Assembly: GCA_030248295.1 (NCBI GenBank)
Contig: JASANH010001384.1
Coordinates: 62,001-126,000, forward strand
DNA: 64,000 bases
Reading direction: 5' to 3'
DNA from: Mesodorylaimus sp. YZB2_4
Lineage: Eukaryota; Nematoda; Enoplea; Dorylaimida; Dorylaimidae
Shown: piece after piece, positions 47,227 through 63,605 of the stretch
How the letters are laid out: each line of letters opens with the position of its first letter
Position numbering within the stretch: the first letter of the stretch is position 1
Translations under genes and position numbers: made by a program
Notes under the pieces: model-generated
Databases searched by the model: none
Seen by the model: the letters and a program-made list of their open reading frames with translations, nothing else
What the model was told of the DNA's origin: nothing

Positions 47227-50200
47227 TCACTCGTCAGCTTTTTCGTATGTAATATGGGCGTGATCCAAGACGCCGACCTGAGGGTGCAGGGAGGTCCTCA
47301 TGGCCAACGTCTGCTCCAGACGGGTGCCATCCAAGAGGACGAATCTGCGTTCCAGCTAAAAGAAAGGCACGATAAAGCATGATCCAATGCAAGAATGTGG
47401 AACTCATTGGCGCACATGTGCATCAGAGCACGAGGTCAGCTCGGTGCTTGCTGTACAGCACCAAAATGCCCACCCAGGCAGGAGGAAGATGTTCACTGAT
47501 TTGGTAGACCCAGTGTCAAGCTACGTACGTTTACCCTGTCTGCCACAAGCAGTTAGGTTAGACCCATGTTAGACTGATCCATTGCGCACACTTACATCAT
47601 GTACAGGCAAGTCGCGTGAAAATGATATGCGCCCAATCTTCCTCAACCTTAGGATAAGCCTGTTCGGTTCTACCCACCCTTCCTCCATCGTGCTGAAACC
47701 TGCAAGAGAGACGGATAGGTGATGCTTGCTGTGAAGACAGTTCAGACCACAGTGCTTGCATCAGTCCGTATTTACCATTATCAGCAGTGGTCATCAACGT
47801 AACGTTGCCATTGTCATCGATGCTGATGAAGCCCAGCTCGTTGTGCATATGATCTCTGACTGAAGGTGACCAGGCTCGAGCTCTGCAACACAATGATGTC
47901 ACCTGTACCAATACTGTACCGGGCATTGACTGTGCGATGCACCCCAGATTATGTGGTGCTCCAGGTGATGTGCACATTCAATGCGGCATTATTAATTTTG
48001 CACCGCTCATGAACACTAGCACCATGTGCAGTTAGCTGCTGGCTAGGATAGACTGCGCTCCAACTTTGTACATACTGTATGGTTCAACTTTGCTTGAGTG
48101 CTAGATGATGCCAGCATAGTCCTGTTTAAGAATGTTGTGTTTGTGCGATGTATAGAAGAGGACTGTCAACGCCCCGTGGGGGACGCGGTCTCCCCTACCC
48201 CTCCTAGGCTGGGAGAGGCCAAGTGGTTGGGTTAAACCGTAGGCTTAGTCCTAGACGCCCTGTTCCACCAGCGGAAATTTTTGATCCGTTGAATTTAGTT
48301 GGCTATATTCTCTCCTTCATCTTCGAGACTTATTGTTAGTTACAGCCATTCAGCTACGTGCGTTGTATGAATATGGAAAGAAAAGATCATGACTTACCGC
48401 GGCGTTTGCACACAGGACTCAGTCTACAACGGGAAACCCTGATTCCCGGGTGGAAGCCATGTCAAGAAGAGGATGCGCGCGGACGCAGACCAGATGCCGC
48501 GTGCAATCCAATATGGGAACAAAGCACACTCTTATACCTATTTTGTAAGAAGTATCCCGCGTCGCAATTTCCAAAAATAGCACTGAAGATATTATCGCAA
48601 ACTGTGAGCGGAATGACCTTCTATTTAGGGTATGAAAACCAGTTTATTATGCATTAGCTCGCTCAAAACGTGTCCCTCTGAACCCCGACCTGCGATACTC
48701 CGAGGCCCATTTCAAAATGCCGTTATTGCTAATGGATTTTGAACTTTGTCCAAGAAACCAAAGGTCATCACTCGAAAATCTGGAACCACTTCAAACACTT
48801 CAAACATGCAGGATATTACGACTACGTAGCGTCATATCAGTGAGACCCTTGGCTTGTCCTACATCAAACTAGGGCTGGCCGCAGGCAGGAATTAGCTCAC
48901 GCACTCTTCATGCTGGCTTTTGAACAACACCACGAGACACTGAGACACGGTTCTTCAGCATTTTATCTCCTACTTGCACTGCCTAGCGGTGGAACTGCTT
49001 GTACCTACAGTACATCGTACCATGCATTTTGGGAACACTCCTCTGACTTGCTTTTCGAATTTATCCGTTTTTGACAAGCAGCAATCACTAACAAGCGCGC
49101 CTATTATTTAGTCCAGTACAATATCGGTATTCTACTCGTATCCTTACATACAAGCCCTTCAAATACTGTAAATCACTTTCATTTCGCGGTTTTCGCGGAT
49201 GGTCTGGACAGCGAAAATTTCCTTCCGCGAAATTTTCAAAAACATGGGTTTTCAGATAGAACATAAGTTCATGGTTTTACCTTGTTTTCAACCACTTGCG
49301 CGTAACATTAAGTTGAACTTTAACCCAATCAGTTTCCATAAATGCTTAAAGCAATCTTATCAAAGAATGCGCACATTCGTCACATTATCAAAACAGTGAT
49401 GCACTGAACAGCATCTTGAACAGCACTAAAGATACCAGTCTTGGCTCAACCTGCTACTATCATAAAGTTCTGACCAAAAGCTATCGAACTCCTTCAAAAT
49501 CTACTACGCATGCGATGGTTTGGTCCCTGACTACTCGAGATCCACTTTTGACACTTGCTTGCAATGTTTTAATTTCTTCGGCACTTCTTCCGAGTACCAG
49601 TGAGTAAACTCAACCTTCAGTGCCGAACTAACAGTTCCTTCCCTACCACATTTTCCGACCCATCCTGGTCGTCGCAGGGGAGGTTCGATTTTTGGCCCTT
49701 CACCCGCGGGCTTGGGGGCTTGCTAGTTGACCCTATCTTGCCATCGACTGGGGTCAATTCGGGATGCATGCTAGGCAAGAGCACGTGTTGATCTCTCTGC
49801 CGCGATGTCGGCGGTTACCCTGTGGGCTAACCATACCCAGCCCAAGCCCCGTGAGCAGACTGGACTCGAGAGGCTCTAGCCCCATAGGGCCTCTCCTCGT
49901 TTATCGACCCCGGAGGGATGAAGGGGGAGTCACCCAACGCCAGGCGTGCAAGGCGCAGAGACAACTTCACCAAGTTCTAAGACGGCCAGAGTTGAGCCCA
50001 GGCTGTCGGTCTCCAGCTCTGCCTTGCAAACTGTGACAGACAGACGACTTTCACCGCACAAAGGCGGCTCCTTACGCATCTAATGATTGAAGTTCCTACG
50101 TGCAGGAACGCATGCACACAATGGAAGCTGATGTTGCGTGCTTAAAAGGATCGAATGTTCCCGCATAGTATGGAGTATCAGCGGGCGGGTGTTGCCCAAG

Positions 50201-52193
50201 TGACCAGGCAATACGCGGAATGCCGGAACGACGGTCGCCTTGAAAATCAGGCAAAACCTGAAATCCGGCATTCTATTCTCACAACACTTTTTTAAAATGT
50301 TAAAATACTTTTATTCTGTCCTTGAGCATTCTCGATTCATAAGCAAATAACGTATTGGGAAAGCATGCATGCGTGAATGAGAAGCCCTTACGCTGGCTTA
50401 TTACGACAGCCTGGAGCAACCATGACAGCGACTGTTACACAACAAATTAGCCGACTTGCATTTAGATCTGCTTTCTCCCTTGCAAATTGCATTTTTTGAA
50501 ACTCCTTTTGGCTCCAGTGATCGATGCTGTAGCGACAGTTTCGGCAAAGATATTTCTTTATCGACAACGTCTTCGACCGTAAAAAATTCTCTCCTTAGAT
50601 TTTAAACTCGTTTTGTACATAGGAACAGAACCGTTTCTGGTCAGAGCAGAAGCCCACTTTGTTGATTGAATTCGACCTCTGCCTGAAGCCAGCATTCCGC
50701 ATATTGCCTGCTCACTCAAGCAACGTAATCTCTAGTCCCCGCGAGGTCATTTCGGCCTTTTCCGCCAACATCTCCATTCGGGTCACCTCCACATGACAGC
50801 ATCAGACTGAACACTACTGCAGTTCCAAAAACTACATAGCGATGCTAGAGTTCCGCAGCGGAAGTGTCCACTCGCTTGCTTCTGTTTCTCAATTTGGAGC
50901 ATTCGACGAGCTGGCGTGCAGTCAGCGACAGTTTGAGTCCTACAGACCGACCTCCCTGAGGACTGAACTCGACACGGCTCGTTGCCACTCAATGCTGGAA
51001 CGTCTAGCCACTGCTCCACCGACTGCAGATCAGACCCGCAGGGCTCATTGGCTCTACAAGGCATTTTACACAAGGGGCAGGGTATCACCGTTGCAGCCGT
51101 TGAGACTTATTGTAAATTGTTAGGACATGCAGAGAAGATACTCGTTCACACGAAGATGTGCGCCACCTACAGTATTTGTTCAATGCCCCCAGAGTCAAGG
51201 ATTTCTGACAACGGGCTGAGAGCTCCATGCATCGATTGTAATAAAAGATTAAAACAGAATATTGGAATTCTGAGTCTCAGAAATGTGGCAAACACAGTTG
51301 TGCAATCAGCTCAACCATGCATCTGGTACGCTAGAGGGAAAGGAAGAGACTGACATTGAGCTGCATATTTCACTGCAAAAACGACTACAGGTGCTGAGCA
51401 GCGACTCCACAAACATCCTGGGTCTCCTAGTTTGAAAGTCTTCACTCGACTTCTTGGTTCGTTCGTTTACGGGTAGGATTCGCCCATCAGTCCCGCCTGC
51501 TTCTGGCCTATTTGCAAAGTCTTCACTTTGCTCTCGTTTAAAATTTGCCGAACCGTCCTCCCTCCCCAATGATCCTGTGTTGCAGCAATCCAACGATTTC
51601 TTCAGTTGTTATATTTTTGTCAGTGAACAGTAGCTTTGTGGTGCCTGATCTAATCAGTGCTAGTGGTCGCTAACATACATTAGTAAAGTGCCAAAAGAAA
51701 CGTGGCATCATTAGTATAACAAAGCAGAGCTGGGGTGTCAGGTGGCAAAAAACCAGCATCAGAAACCTCATACTGAAACAATACAGACCATGCCACTGTT
51801 CCTGGTCTTTGTAACTGCGCGCTCAGGACAGAGTTTTGTGGGCCAACAATTCTGTGCAGTGTAAAATATACACCCCCTCCATCCCTCACCCCCCCCCCCC
51901 ACTTACGTAAAGTTCAAAAATTTAATACCAACTTCTTTGGCCACTGGTACTTCATAGATGTACAAGTCCTCTCTATACGTCATTTTGGGTATGGTCGGCC
52001 AGAATATTTTCCCATCCGTTAATGTCTTCCAATGCCCCATTAGCCAACCAAGTTCGTGCGAAATATCCATCCGACTCTTACTATCCGCCTTCACCGTAGG
52101 CACCCTGGCGAGTGTCACCTTCGTTTCATTCCTTCCATCCCCCAACTCCACCAAGCCAAAAAAGCATAGGAACAGGCACAGTAAACATCTCAT
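47227..52193 (-). CDS. Secreted nitrobindin/THAP4-type haem-binding domain protein
   Basis: Four exons on the - strand: 52193-51907, 47882-47776, 47699-47596 and 47355-47227. They sum to 627 bases in frame, 208 aa. The first in-frame ATG (52271) would add 26 residues; I chose 52193 because it begins MRCLLCLFLCFFGLVELGDG, a good signal peptide. The rest is one nitrobindin-like beta-barrel (about 45-208): HELGWLMGHWKT, FWPTIPKMTYREDLYI, FLNFTARAWSP, LHNELGFI-like MHNELGFISI, MEEGWVE, IGRISFSRDLPVHDLERRF, and a C-terminal DHAHITYEK. In known nitrobindins a C-terminal histidine binds haem iron; H191 or H193 is the candidate here. Family members bind haem and nitric oxide or isomerise peroxynitrite; a secreted version would act outside the cell or in the ER lumen. 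Intron 1 is about 4 kb. Confidence 0.9.
48160..50290. other. Large intron 1 of nitrobindin gene with repeat-like GC-rich blocks
   Basis: GC-rich blocks at about 48165-48260 and 49660-50060 resemble mobile-element debris. The second includes GGGGGAGTCACCCAACGCCAGGCGTGCAAGGC, which matches the end of repeat family B. No exon or RNA gene could be supported. Confidence 0.4.
51889..51900 (+). repeat. Poly-C run of 12 next to splice donor
   Basis: Pure C run (poly-G on the coding strand) immediately downstream of the GTAAGT donor of nitrobindin exon 1. G triplets near donors often act as intronic splicing enhancers; that role here is only inferred. Confidence 0.7.
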
Positions 52194-53443
52194 TTCCCCA
52201 CTTCTCCTTTTTCCTCTACTCTTCTCCGCCAAACAAGGAGACACTGGAGTGCAAAACTTTCTTTCGCCCACTTTCAGTGTCCAGTCCGCATTTAGCTAAA
52301 CTGCAATAGACAAAAATAGAGGCAAATACATGTTTTATAGAAATACCAGTTTTGTGGACAAACTTACCAGAAAACAGATACATGCCCACACTACAAAAAG
52401 TGACCTTAGTCGACTGGGAAAGTGGGTAAGTAGGTGAATTGCTTGGCGTGAATGTTTCTACAAAGACCACCTATTTGATGCATGTCCATTTGTATGCATA
52501 TTAGAAACTGGTTCTAGTCCCCCAAAAGAACTATTTGTGGGCTGCAAAGACCAATTTTAGAAAGTGAAGAGGAGGTAAGATAAACGAAAGCAGAAATAAG
52601 AGCTGGGACGACTGGCGGGTTCCAAGTGTAACAGAGTTTTTGTGGTTTATAGATTGTCTCCAACAAGACAAATTTAAATTGCAGCATTGGTTCATCTCCG
52701 AGAGATGCCATAGTCAGCAATTCTGTACCTGATTGGTTGTTCCTGACGCGTGGCCACGCCTATGCGCCAGTATATCTCACCCGCTAACTGCTGCTTGTTT
52801 ATCACATGTTACAGTCTCATTTCTAGTGTGCTCCTTCACCCTTGAGTAGTGGCATTTGGCGATGGGGTAAATGCGCCAAATGCGTCTTATGATCTCAATT
52901 CTTAGAAGCATTCTGATTGGCCACAGTGCATCTAGCCACGCCCCTTGGCACACCTCACATATAGAACTGCTCATGTTTTCCAATCTTCATCGTTGCAAAC
53001 CTCATTCCCATCTCCTAATGGCCAATACACAGCCCATCGCACTTGCAGCGTCCCAGCCTACCCTTCCACCCATTCGATCATTACCATATGACTTCATGCT
53101 TCAGATCACTCCTGAAACCTCCCACTGTCCCTACCTCGTTTATGTACATTGAACATATTCTAAGCCCAGCCATATGATTCCAACAAACACTAGCCCTGCA
53201 ATTTTCGAATTCCTGTATTCATTCCATCCACTATAAGTACTGTACATTCCAACGCCAGAAACCTTCACTCGCACCATCTGACCACACGACTGCCTCGCCC
53301 TTCCTACGACTTACATCTAACATAACTTCATGAAATAGTACTGCCAATGCGCACACTGATAGCAGCACAACGTTCTATACATATTCTTCACTCAGACCGG
53401 TGTACCGTACCATACTTGACATTAGTATCACACCCTGTACAGT
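52194..53443. promoter_or_regulatory. Nitrobindin 5' flank with paired CCAAT/CACGCC words
   Basis: Two ATTGG (complement CCAAT) words, at 52732-52736 and 52916-52920, are each followed within about 40 bases by CCACGCC (52754-52760 and 52935-52943). They lie 540-750 bp upstream of the start codon. The same pairing occurs elsewhere in the window, including inside repeats, so it may be repeat-derived rather than a specific promoter. Confidence 0.35.
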
Positions 53444-58645
<5,202 letters not shown>

Positions 58646-59649
58646 TTTTCTAAAGTTCTTGATAGAGACTTTTTGAAATTTTTTTACGAAATAGTTGAAA
58701 ATGAGAGAAACATCAAAGTTTGTTTACATTTCGCCTCCCCAGAAAAAATTTTGGGTGGAGAAAAGAGAAGAGAAGTAAAGATCTCCTTGCTAGACCTGCT
58801 ACAGTAGAAAACATAAGCGCACATTTGTGGCAGACAGCCTCTCACACCTTATGACAAGAAGCGGTAGTTTTAAAACATTAGCCGAGCAAATCGTCCGTGC
58901 TATATTTTTCAATTCGCTTTCCACATCAGGTACAGGATTGTGTGAGGATCAGCATATGTCAAAATGGTCAGCCTTTGCCACGCACTGCTGTAAAAACTTA
59001 GTGTGAGCGACGTTGCTTCTATTTTGAGAGCTGGTTTCTGACGATTAACAGGATGACCATCCTTACATGTCGCTCTCACTCGAAGGAGCCATCTTTGATT
59101 TATGGTGACCAGAAGCCTGGAACGTCACATGAATTACCGCATGAGCTAAGCGTGTTCCGTAGCTCAAGCTGTAGATGGTGAATCAGGCCGTACAGCACAA
59201 TCATTAGAGCATGCCGCAGAGTGCTATGATGATGGCCACTGTACGGCACACAGTTCAGCACCTACTGTATGTACGTCTCAAACTAGTGTAACCAGCATTC
59301 CTGACGGTCCGGAGATCGATACTCTCCCTTGGCTGGGTATAGTGCCTTCTTCCTATCGTAGTTTATAGCCCAAGAGACTTTAGTCTCGACCGCCTGGGTG
59401 CGCTGGTTGCACTCGCAAGTCTGGCAAGTTGCTGCCTCGGTTGTGTGCAGCCTCTTACGCACGATTCAGGGGGTTCGAGGATGCTTGTATAAAATTTGCA
59501 TATATCCTGTATGCTACTTTTTGGGGCAGGGTTCGAAGAGGATTTTCCTTCTTCCGCAAAGCGAAATCATGCATCCGCGCAAATTCCAAGCCTTGGATAT
59601 ACAGTATGTAGCCCCCTACCGTAACCTTTAGTCCATTGTTCTTGTAGGG

Positions 59650-59710
59650 ACATCGAGGTCATGTGCCTGCTGTTGCTTTAAAGCGAACAGCAGGCACATG
59701 ACCTCGATGT
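59650..59710. repeat. Perfect 25-bp inverted repeat, 11-base centre
   Basis: Left arm 59650-59674 and right arm 59686-59710 are perfect complements. The centre GCTTTAAAGC (59675-59684) is itself palindromic and followed by one G, so the whole stretch is a near-perfect palindrome. Possible sources are a hairpin RNA, a fold-back element or an assembly chimera. Confidence 0.88.
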
Positions 59711-59755
59711 TGGTGGTCCTCAACACTTGCGAGAAGCACTGCTTCCCATTCGCAG

Positions 59756-60052
59756 TCAGTTCCCCCGACCCCGCATCCGGCAGGCGTACTGCTTAGCGAT
59801 GAACGCAGAGGTATTATTGTGCTGCATTCGCAGGGCGTCCCGGTACTGTCCATAGACGCTGCCGCAGATGTCCACAGGCCCCCGTCGATCAAGGACGTAT
59901 TTTTCTTGTTTTAACTTCTTCTTGATCGATTTGAGGAGAAACTTGGCTTCCTTCCACAACGCGGGGGCCATGACTCGGTTGAGGACGACCTGTAACGCTT
60001 TCATCATCTTTCCATTCTTGTTCTCGTGCGTAATTGAGCTTGGGTCAGTCAC
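59756..60052 (-). CDS. Unassigned 98-aa open reading frame
   Basis: I do not recognise this protein. It is rich in lysine and predicted helix (ALWKEAKFLLKSIKKKLKQEK), followed by YVLDRRGPVDICGSVYGQYRDALRMQ. Composition is protein-like, but there is no family match, no clear splice context and no second copy. It may be a mobile-element fragment or chance. Confidence 0.2.
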   Translation of the reverse strand: MTDPSSITHENKNGKMMKALQVVLNRVMAPALWKEAKFLLKSIKKKLKQEKYVLDRRGPVDICGSVYGQYRDALRMQHNNTSAFIAKQYACRMRGRGN

Positions 60053-60343
60053 AGTTACAGAGAGACAATCTCGTACCGAATGCTCTAACGCACTTCGTCA
60101 CCCGTCATTGCCGCTCTCGTCGACGACCCCCTCCATTGTTCCAGCTTATTCTTAATTTATCTGTCCATCTCATCTCCTTTGTCTACCCTCATCCTTCCAG
60201 AGCTCGTCGAATAGCAGCCTCCGCCTACGGCCTGTCAAATAAATGGAACATGTAAGAGCACAGAAAACTGAAAAGGGAGCAGACTTCTACACCCAGTTTA
60301 ACCTTGTTGGCGGGAAGGATCTCCGACGGTTTCCTTACAAAAA

Positions 60344-62547
60344 ATGTTTCCATTTCTGCTGTTATGTGCGTTTTTCTCATCTGGGTTGATAAACCCCACG
60401 ATCAGTGCCCTTTCACGTAAGCAATTATGTGATAATGGGATGAAATACCGAAGCCGCTGCAGAAAGGGACTCATCGAAGAAGGGGTCTTTCTATGTACTG
60501 GGCTCTATTGCCGCAGAGTGCACCACCTCTTCAGTCTGCATTTCCTGTTCACGATTGATATCTCTTTTTAGAGCAATGTTTCCCAGAACGCACCGATTTT
60601 ATGGACTACTGCACAAATTCTTTGAAAGGGGTGGTGGACGGTAGCCGCTGCTTTTTCATTGTGAATAGCCAGGGGACATGGGACGACGCGTGGGCAACGT
60701 GTCAGGCCGAAGGAGCGGCACTGGCGCAGATCCATACGCTGAGAGAACATCAAGCAGTGATGAAACTCGCCACTGATGTACGATATCCTGAAGTATTTTG
60801 CCCACCAACCATTCTTTTGGGTTCGCACAGTATTTTTCCTTTAGCCGTGCGTTGAAATTCACAATTTGATTTGGGGCTTTTTGTAGAGATCGAACAATAA
60901 GTCTGCAGCATACTCCTCAAGCTTTCCAGCCTGCAATAGGTGGACTGACCATGAGTGTAGTGAAAACACAGCGCTTTTTAAACAGAGTTAAAAAGAACCA
61001 ACATTTTTTTAAAACGATTCAAATGATTATTAGGGTGGTTACAGAACTGACGAAGTAATAATAGCCATGCGTGACAATCAGCTATTCTCATTTGGATGCG
61101 CCATAAAATCCTCAGCCAGCTGGTATTCCTCGGAAACCACTGCCGAATCCCAGTTACAAGTTCTCGATACATTCGCAAAATACTACCAATGCTCCCATCC
61201 AAACCTTGTGGAGGCAAATCCGGTGTGCTTTGCATTAAATTGGAAGGACATTGATTGCTACAAAATAAAAGTATTCGTAATTATCGAAGTGGGAGATGTA
61301 ACATGGTATCCAGTATGCCAGCTGTCAAGTAAGTGACACGACATTTTGTTCAGGGAGAGTTTTTGCGAGGATAGATCGACCATCTGGACATTCACAAGAG
61401 GTGATAGTCTGGTCATCCAAACATTCAGGCAATAGCATCTTTTCACTTCGGCAAGTCCAACTCTTCTGTGCTGTTAACAGGCTACATAGAGTCTGGAAAT
61501 ATGGTTTTATACTTAAGACACGATAGGCCGCAAAAAAATTTAATCAAATGAATAAAGCCCAGAGGACGGTATGCTTTATAAGGTATAAGGCTCACCATTG
61601 CTATCTTGATATTTGAGCTGAAAAACCGAGCTCTGAAATTGAAAATCCTTTCTCTGATGGTTTTTTGAGATCCTACACTTGGCTCATATGATGCGAAACC
61701 GTCCAGTAGCGCCCTGCCTTGGGTTTCGAGCCTTTCGGTTCTGCATAAGGGCATCTGGCAGGGCAGGGCATCTGGCTCGGTTCTGATGGCAGGGTATCTG
61801 CATAAGAGCGCCATAGAGTACATACGTCTGTGCTGCTGCAGTTTCTGTGAGTGTTGTGTCAAATACAATGTTCTGAAGCAATTTGAGAGCGCCCACGATC
61901 AACCTGTTAAGTAATTTTTGACGATATAGTAACCGACACATGTTGGCCAAGAACCCTGTACATGCGCGCCCATACTGCAATACTGCATCAATACGAGATC
62001 CCATCGGCTCTGCTGGAAGTCCTGTAGGTTAGGATTACAAAGCAGAGCTTAACTCACTCCCACTAGCAGTACAGACCTCACAGTTACAATGCTGCTATTA
62101 CTGCATATAAAACGAGTGAAATCTGCTGTCTGAGATCAGAAGGCGCGCCATTAGGATGAGTGAAAGGTCACAATGTAGGTGATCACAAGTCCTTTCATAA
62201 CGTGTCTGCATTTTGTGAGCTAGTGTCAAAGTTGTGAAGGGACAGAAACAGAAGTCAATGAATTTATCATTTTTTCAGATGAAGTCGAAACTTTCACCTT
62301 GACTGAATTCTGCATGACTGAAACGCCCGTAGAAACATTCAAGAGTCCTGTCCTTCAGGATTGTGTGGAAGCATGTGCCGATCGAACTTGGTGTCGCAGT
62401 TACAATTTCATGGATTATGGCGTTGAGAATCCAAGTAATGAATGCCAGATGTTTTCAAGATCGATTCGTGATTGTACGATGGATCAGGCCAAGTGTCCGA
62501 GCATGCAGAAGACGAATGACACCTGTTTTCATTACGACTATGACTGA
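60344..62547 (+). CDS. Secreted C-type lectin plus PAN/apple domain protein
   Basis: Exons supported: 60344-60416 (signal peptide, MFPFLLLCAFFSSGLINPTISALS), one starting at 60572, 61034-61328, and 62279-62547 with the stop. The 3' end of exon 2 and any exon between about 60780 and 61034 (a candidate begins near 60889) are unresolved. Exon 2 starts CFPERTDFMDYC and has RCFFIVNSQGTWDDAWATCQAEGAALAQIHTLREHQ, the first half of a C-type lectin fold. Exon 61034-61328 carries PVCFALNWKDIDC and WYPVCQ, like its second half. The last exon is a PAN/apple domain (FCMTE ... DCVEACADRTWCRSYNF ... ECQMFS). I saw no EPN or QPD sugar-binding motif. Probably a secreted recognition or adhesion protein. Exon phases 1/1 are shared with the tandem paralogue downstream. 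Confidence 0.75.
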
Positions 62548-62686
62548 ACACCAATTTAACATGCTGATTCATATTATCTTCTTTCAGGGCTTAACAGCAG
62601 GATTGACGGACTTTGTATATCTGATCTGGGGACGCTGAGTGTGATGTGATCAAAGTTGAATATTGAAGAAAACATGGATCTTGGAA

Positions 62687-62701
62687 AATAAATGAAATAA
62701 A
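62687..62701 (+). promoter_or_regulatory. Polyadenylation signals (two AATAAA) after lectin gene
   Basis: AATAAA occurs at 62687-62692 and 62696-62701, about 140-155 bases after the lectin stop codon. This is a normal position for the end of that transcript. Confidence 0.6.
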
Positions 62702-63526
62702 ATAAATGAAAATGGCGATACAACAAACAATCGAGTTATTTGGAAAATAAGGTGGTTTGTCTGTTCAGTCAGAACATGAACAGAGAGTTGTTTCCGAGGC
62801 TCGGTCAGCAGAATCACTACAAACGGGTTCGCGCTTGGAGACTTCGGCACTCCTCTTTATTGCACTGGTTGCAAGTCGATGGCCTCTAACCTAGCGGTAT
62901 AATTACTGTAGTGTCAAGCATAATTGGCTTTCTGACTAGTTTTTGACCAGTCTTTATAACAAAATCTGCTTGTGTACACAAATTACATTAGTACGAGTCT
63001 CTCATTCGCATATGTCAACACTGTCACCACTAATCAGCGCAAGTCACATCGCCGATTTAATTTTCGGAGCAGTTTATTGGGGAGGCCTACCTGGTGCAGT
63101 AGTTGCTTTCGCAAGAAATTACCAAGTTTTTATAAGTCATTTATGCAGTTGGTGTTCACATGAGAATTCAGACTCAAAAGTTCTCAGCCAGATCTATCTG
63201 CGTGCGTCTACAGCATGGGGGGATTTTCCGCGCACCATACCCATATAAGCCACGAGGTATATGCCGAGCACTGTTGCATTAGCAGGCACTTTATCACCCA
63301 CCGTCGTCATGCCGCTGTCGTCAGCGATCCCAACCTCCGTTGTTCCAGCTTTGCGGTGCAAACAATTACATCTTCCCTCATTTATCTTGTTTCGTGAGCC
63401 TGCTATAAAAAATGAGCAAATAATGTAAAATCACAAAGGGAAAACTAAAATATTGACCTCTAATAGCAGATGAAACTCTGCCTTGCTGGCGAAAAGGGTC
63501 CAGCTGAGGGCGGGTATAGTAAACGT
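62702..63526. other. Intergenic spacer between lectin paralogues
   Basis: The part from about 63270 to 63526 resembles 60080-60343: it shares TCACCC..CGTC.TGCCGCT and TTGTTCCAGCTTT, followed by CTCATTTATC.. and a similar leader. This suggests the duplication included the promoter. No other gene is seen. Confidence 0.6.
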
Positions 63527-63605
63527 ATGAAAATGTTCTTATTTCTGCTCTTAACTGCGTGTCTCACATTCAGCTTGATGAAGCCCGTGATCGCTGTTTC
63601 GCCGA
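63527..63605 (+). CDS. First exon of a tandem lectin-gene paralogue (partial)
   Basis: ATG at 63527, or 63533, encodes MKMFLFLLLTACLTFSLMK followed by PVIAVSP, a signal peptide. It aligns with MFPFLLLCAFFSSGLINPTISALS of the upstream gene. The exon ends at the GTAAGT donor after 63605 in phase 1, the same phase as the first exon upstream. Remaining exons should lie beyond the right edge. The frame also stays open past the donor to 63919, but that extension shows no recognisable domain. Confidence 0.65.

Larger units (their letters stand above)
58646..60343. other. Divergent intergenic region between DCAF8 and the lectin gene
   Basis: The two flanking genes diverge, so promoters for both should lie here. 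It also holds a repeat family C fragment near 59312, a perfect 25-bp hairpin (59650-59710), and an unassigned - strand open frame (59756-60052). The last 250 bases resemble the flank upstream of the second lectin paralogue (63270-63530). Confidence 0.55.

Noticed and set aside
48165-48260. Possible structured RNA or rRNA fragment
   Set aside because: It is GC-rich with short complementary stretches, but I recognised no rRNA or tRNA motif.
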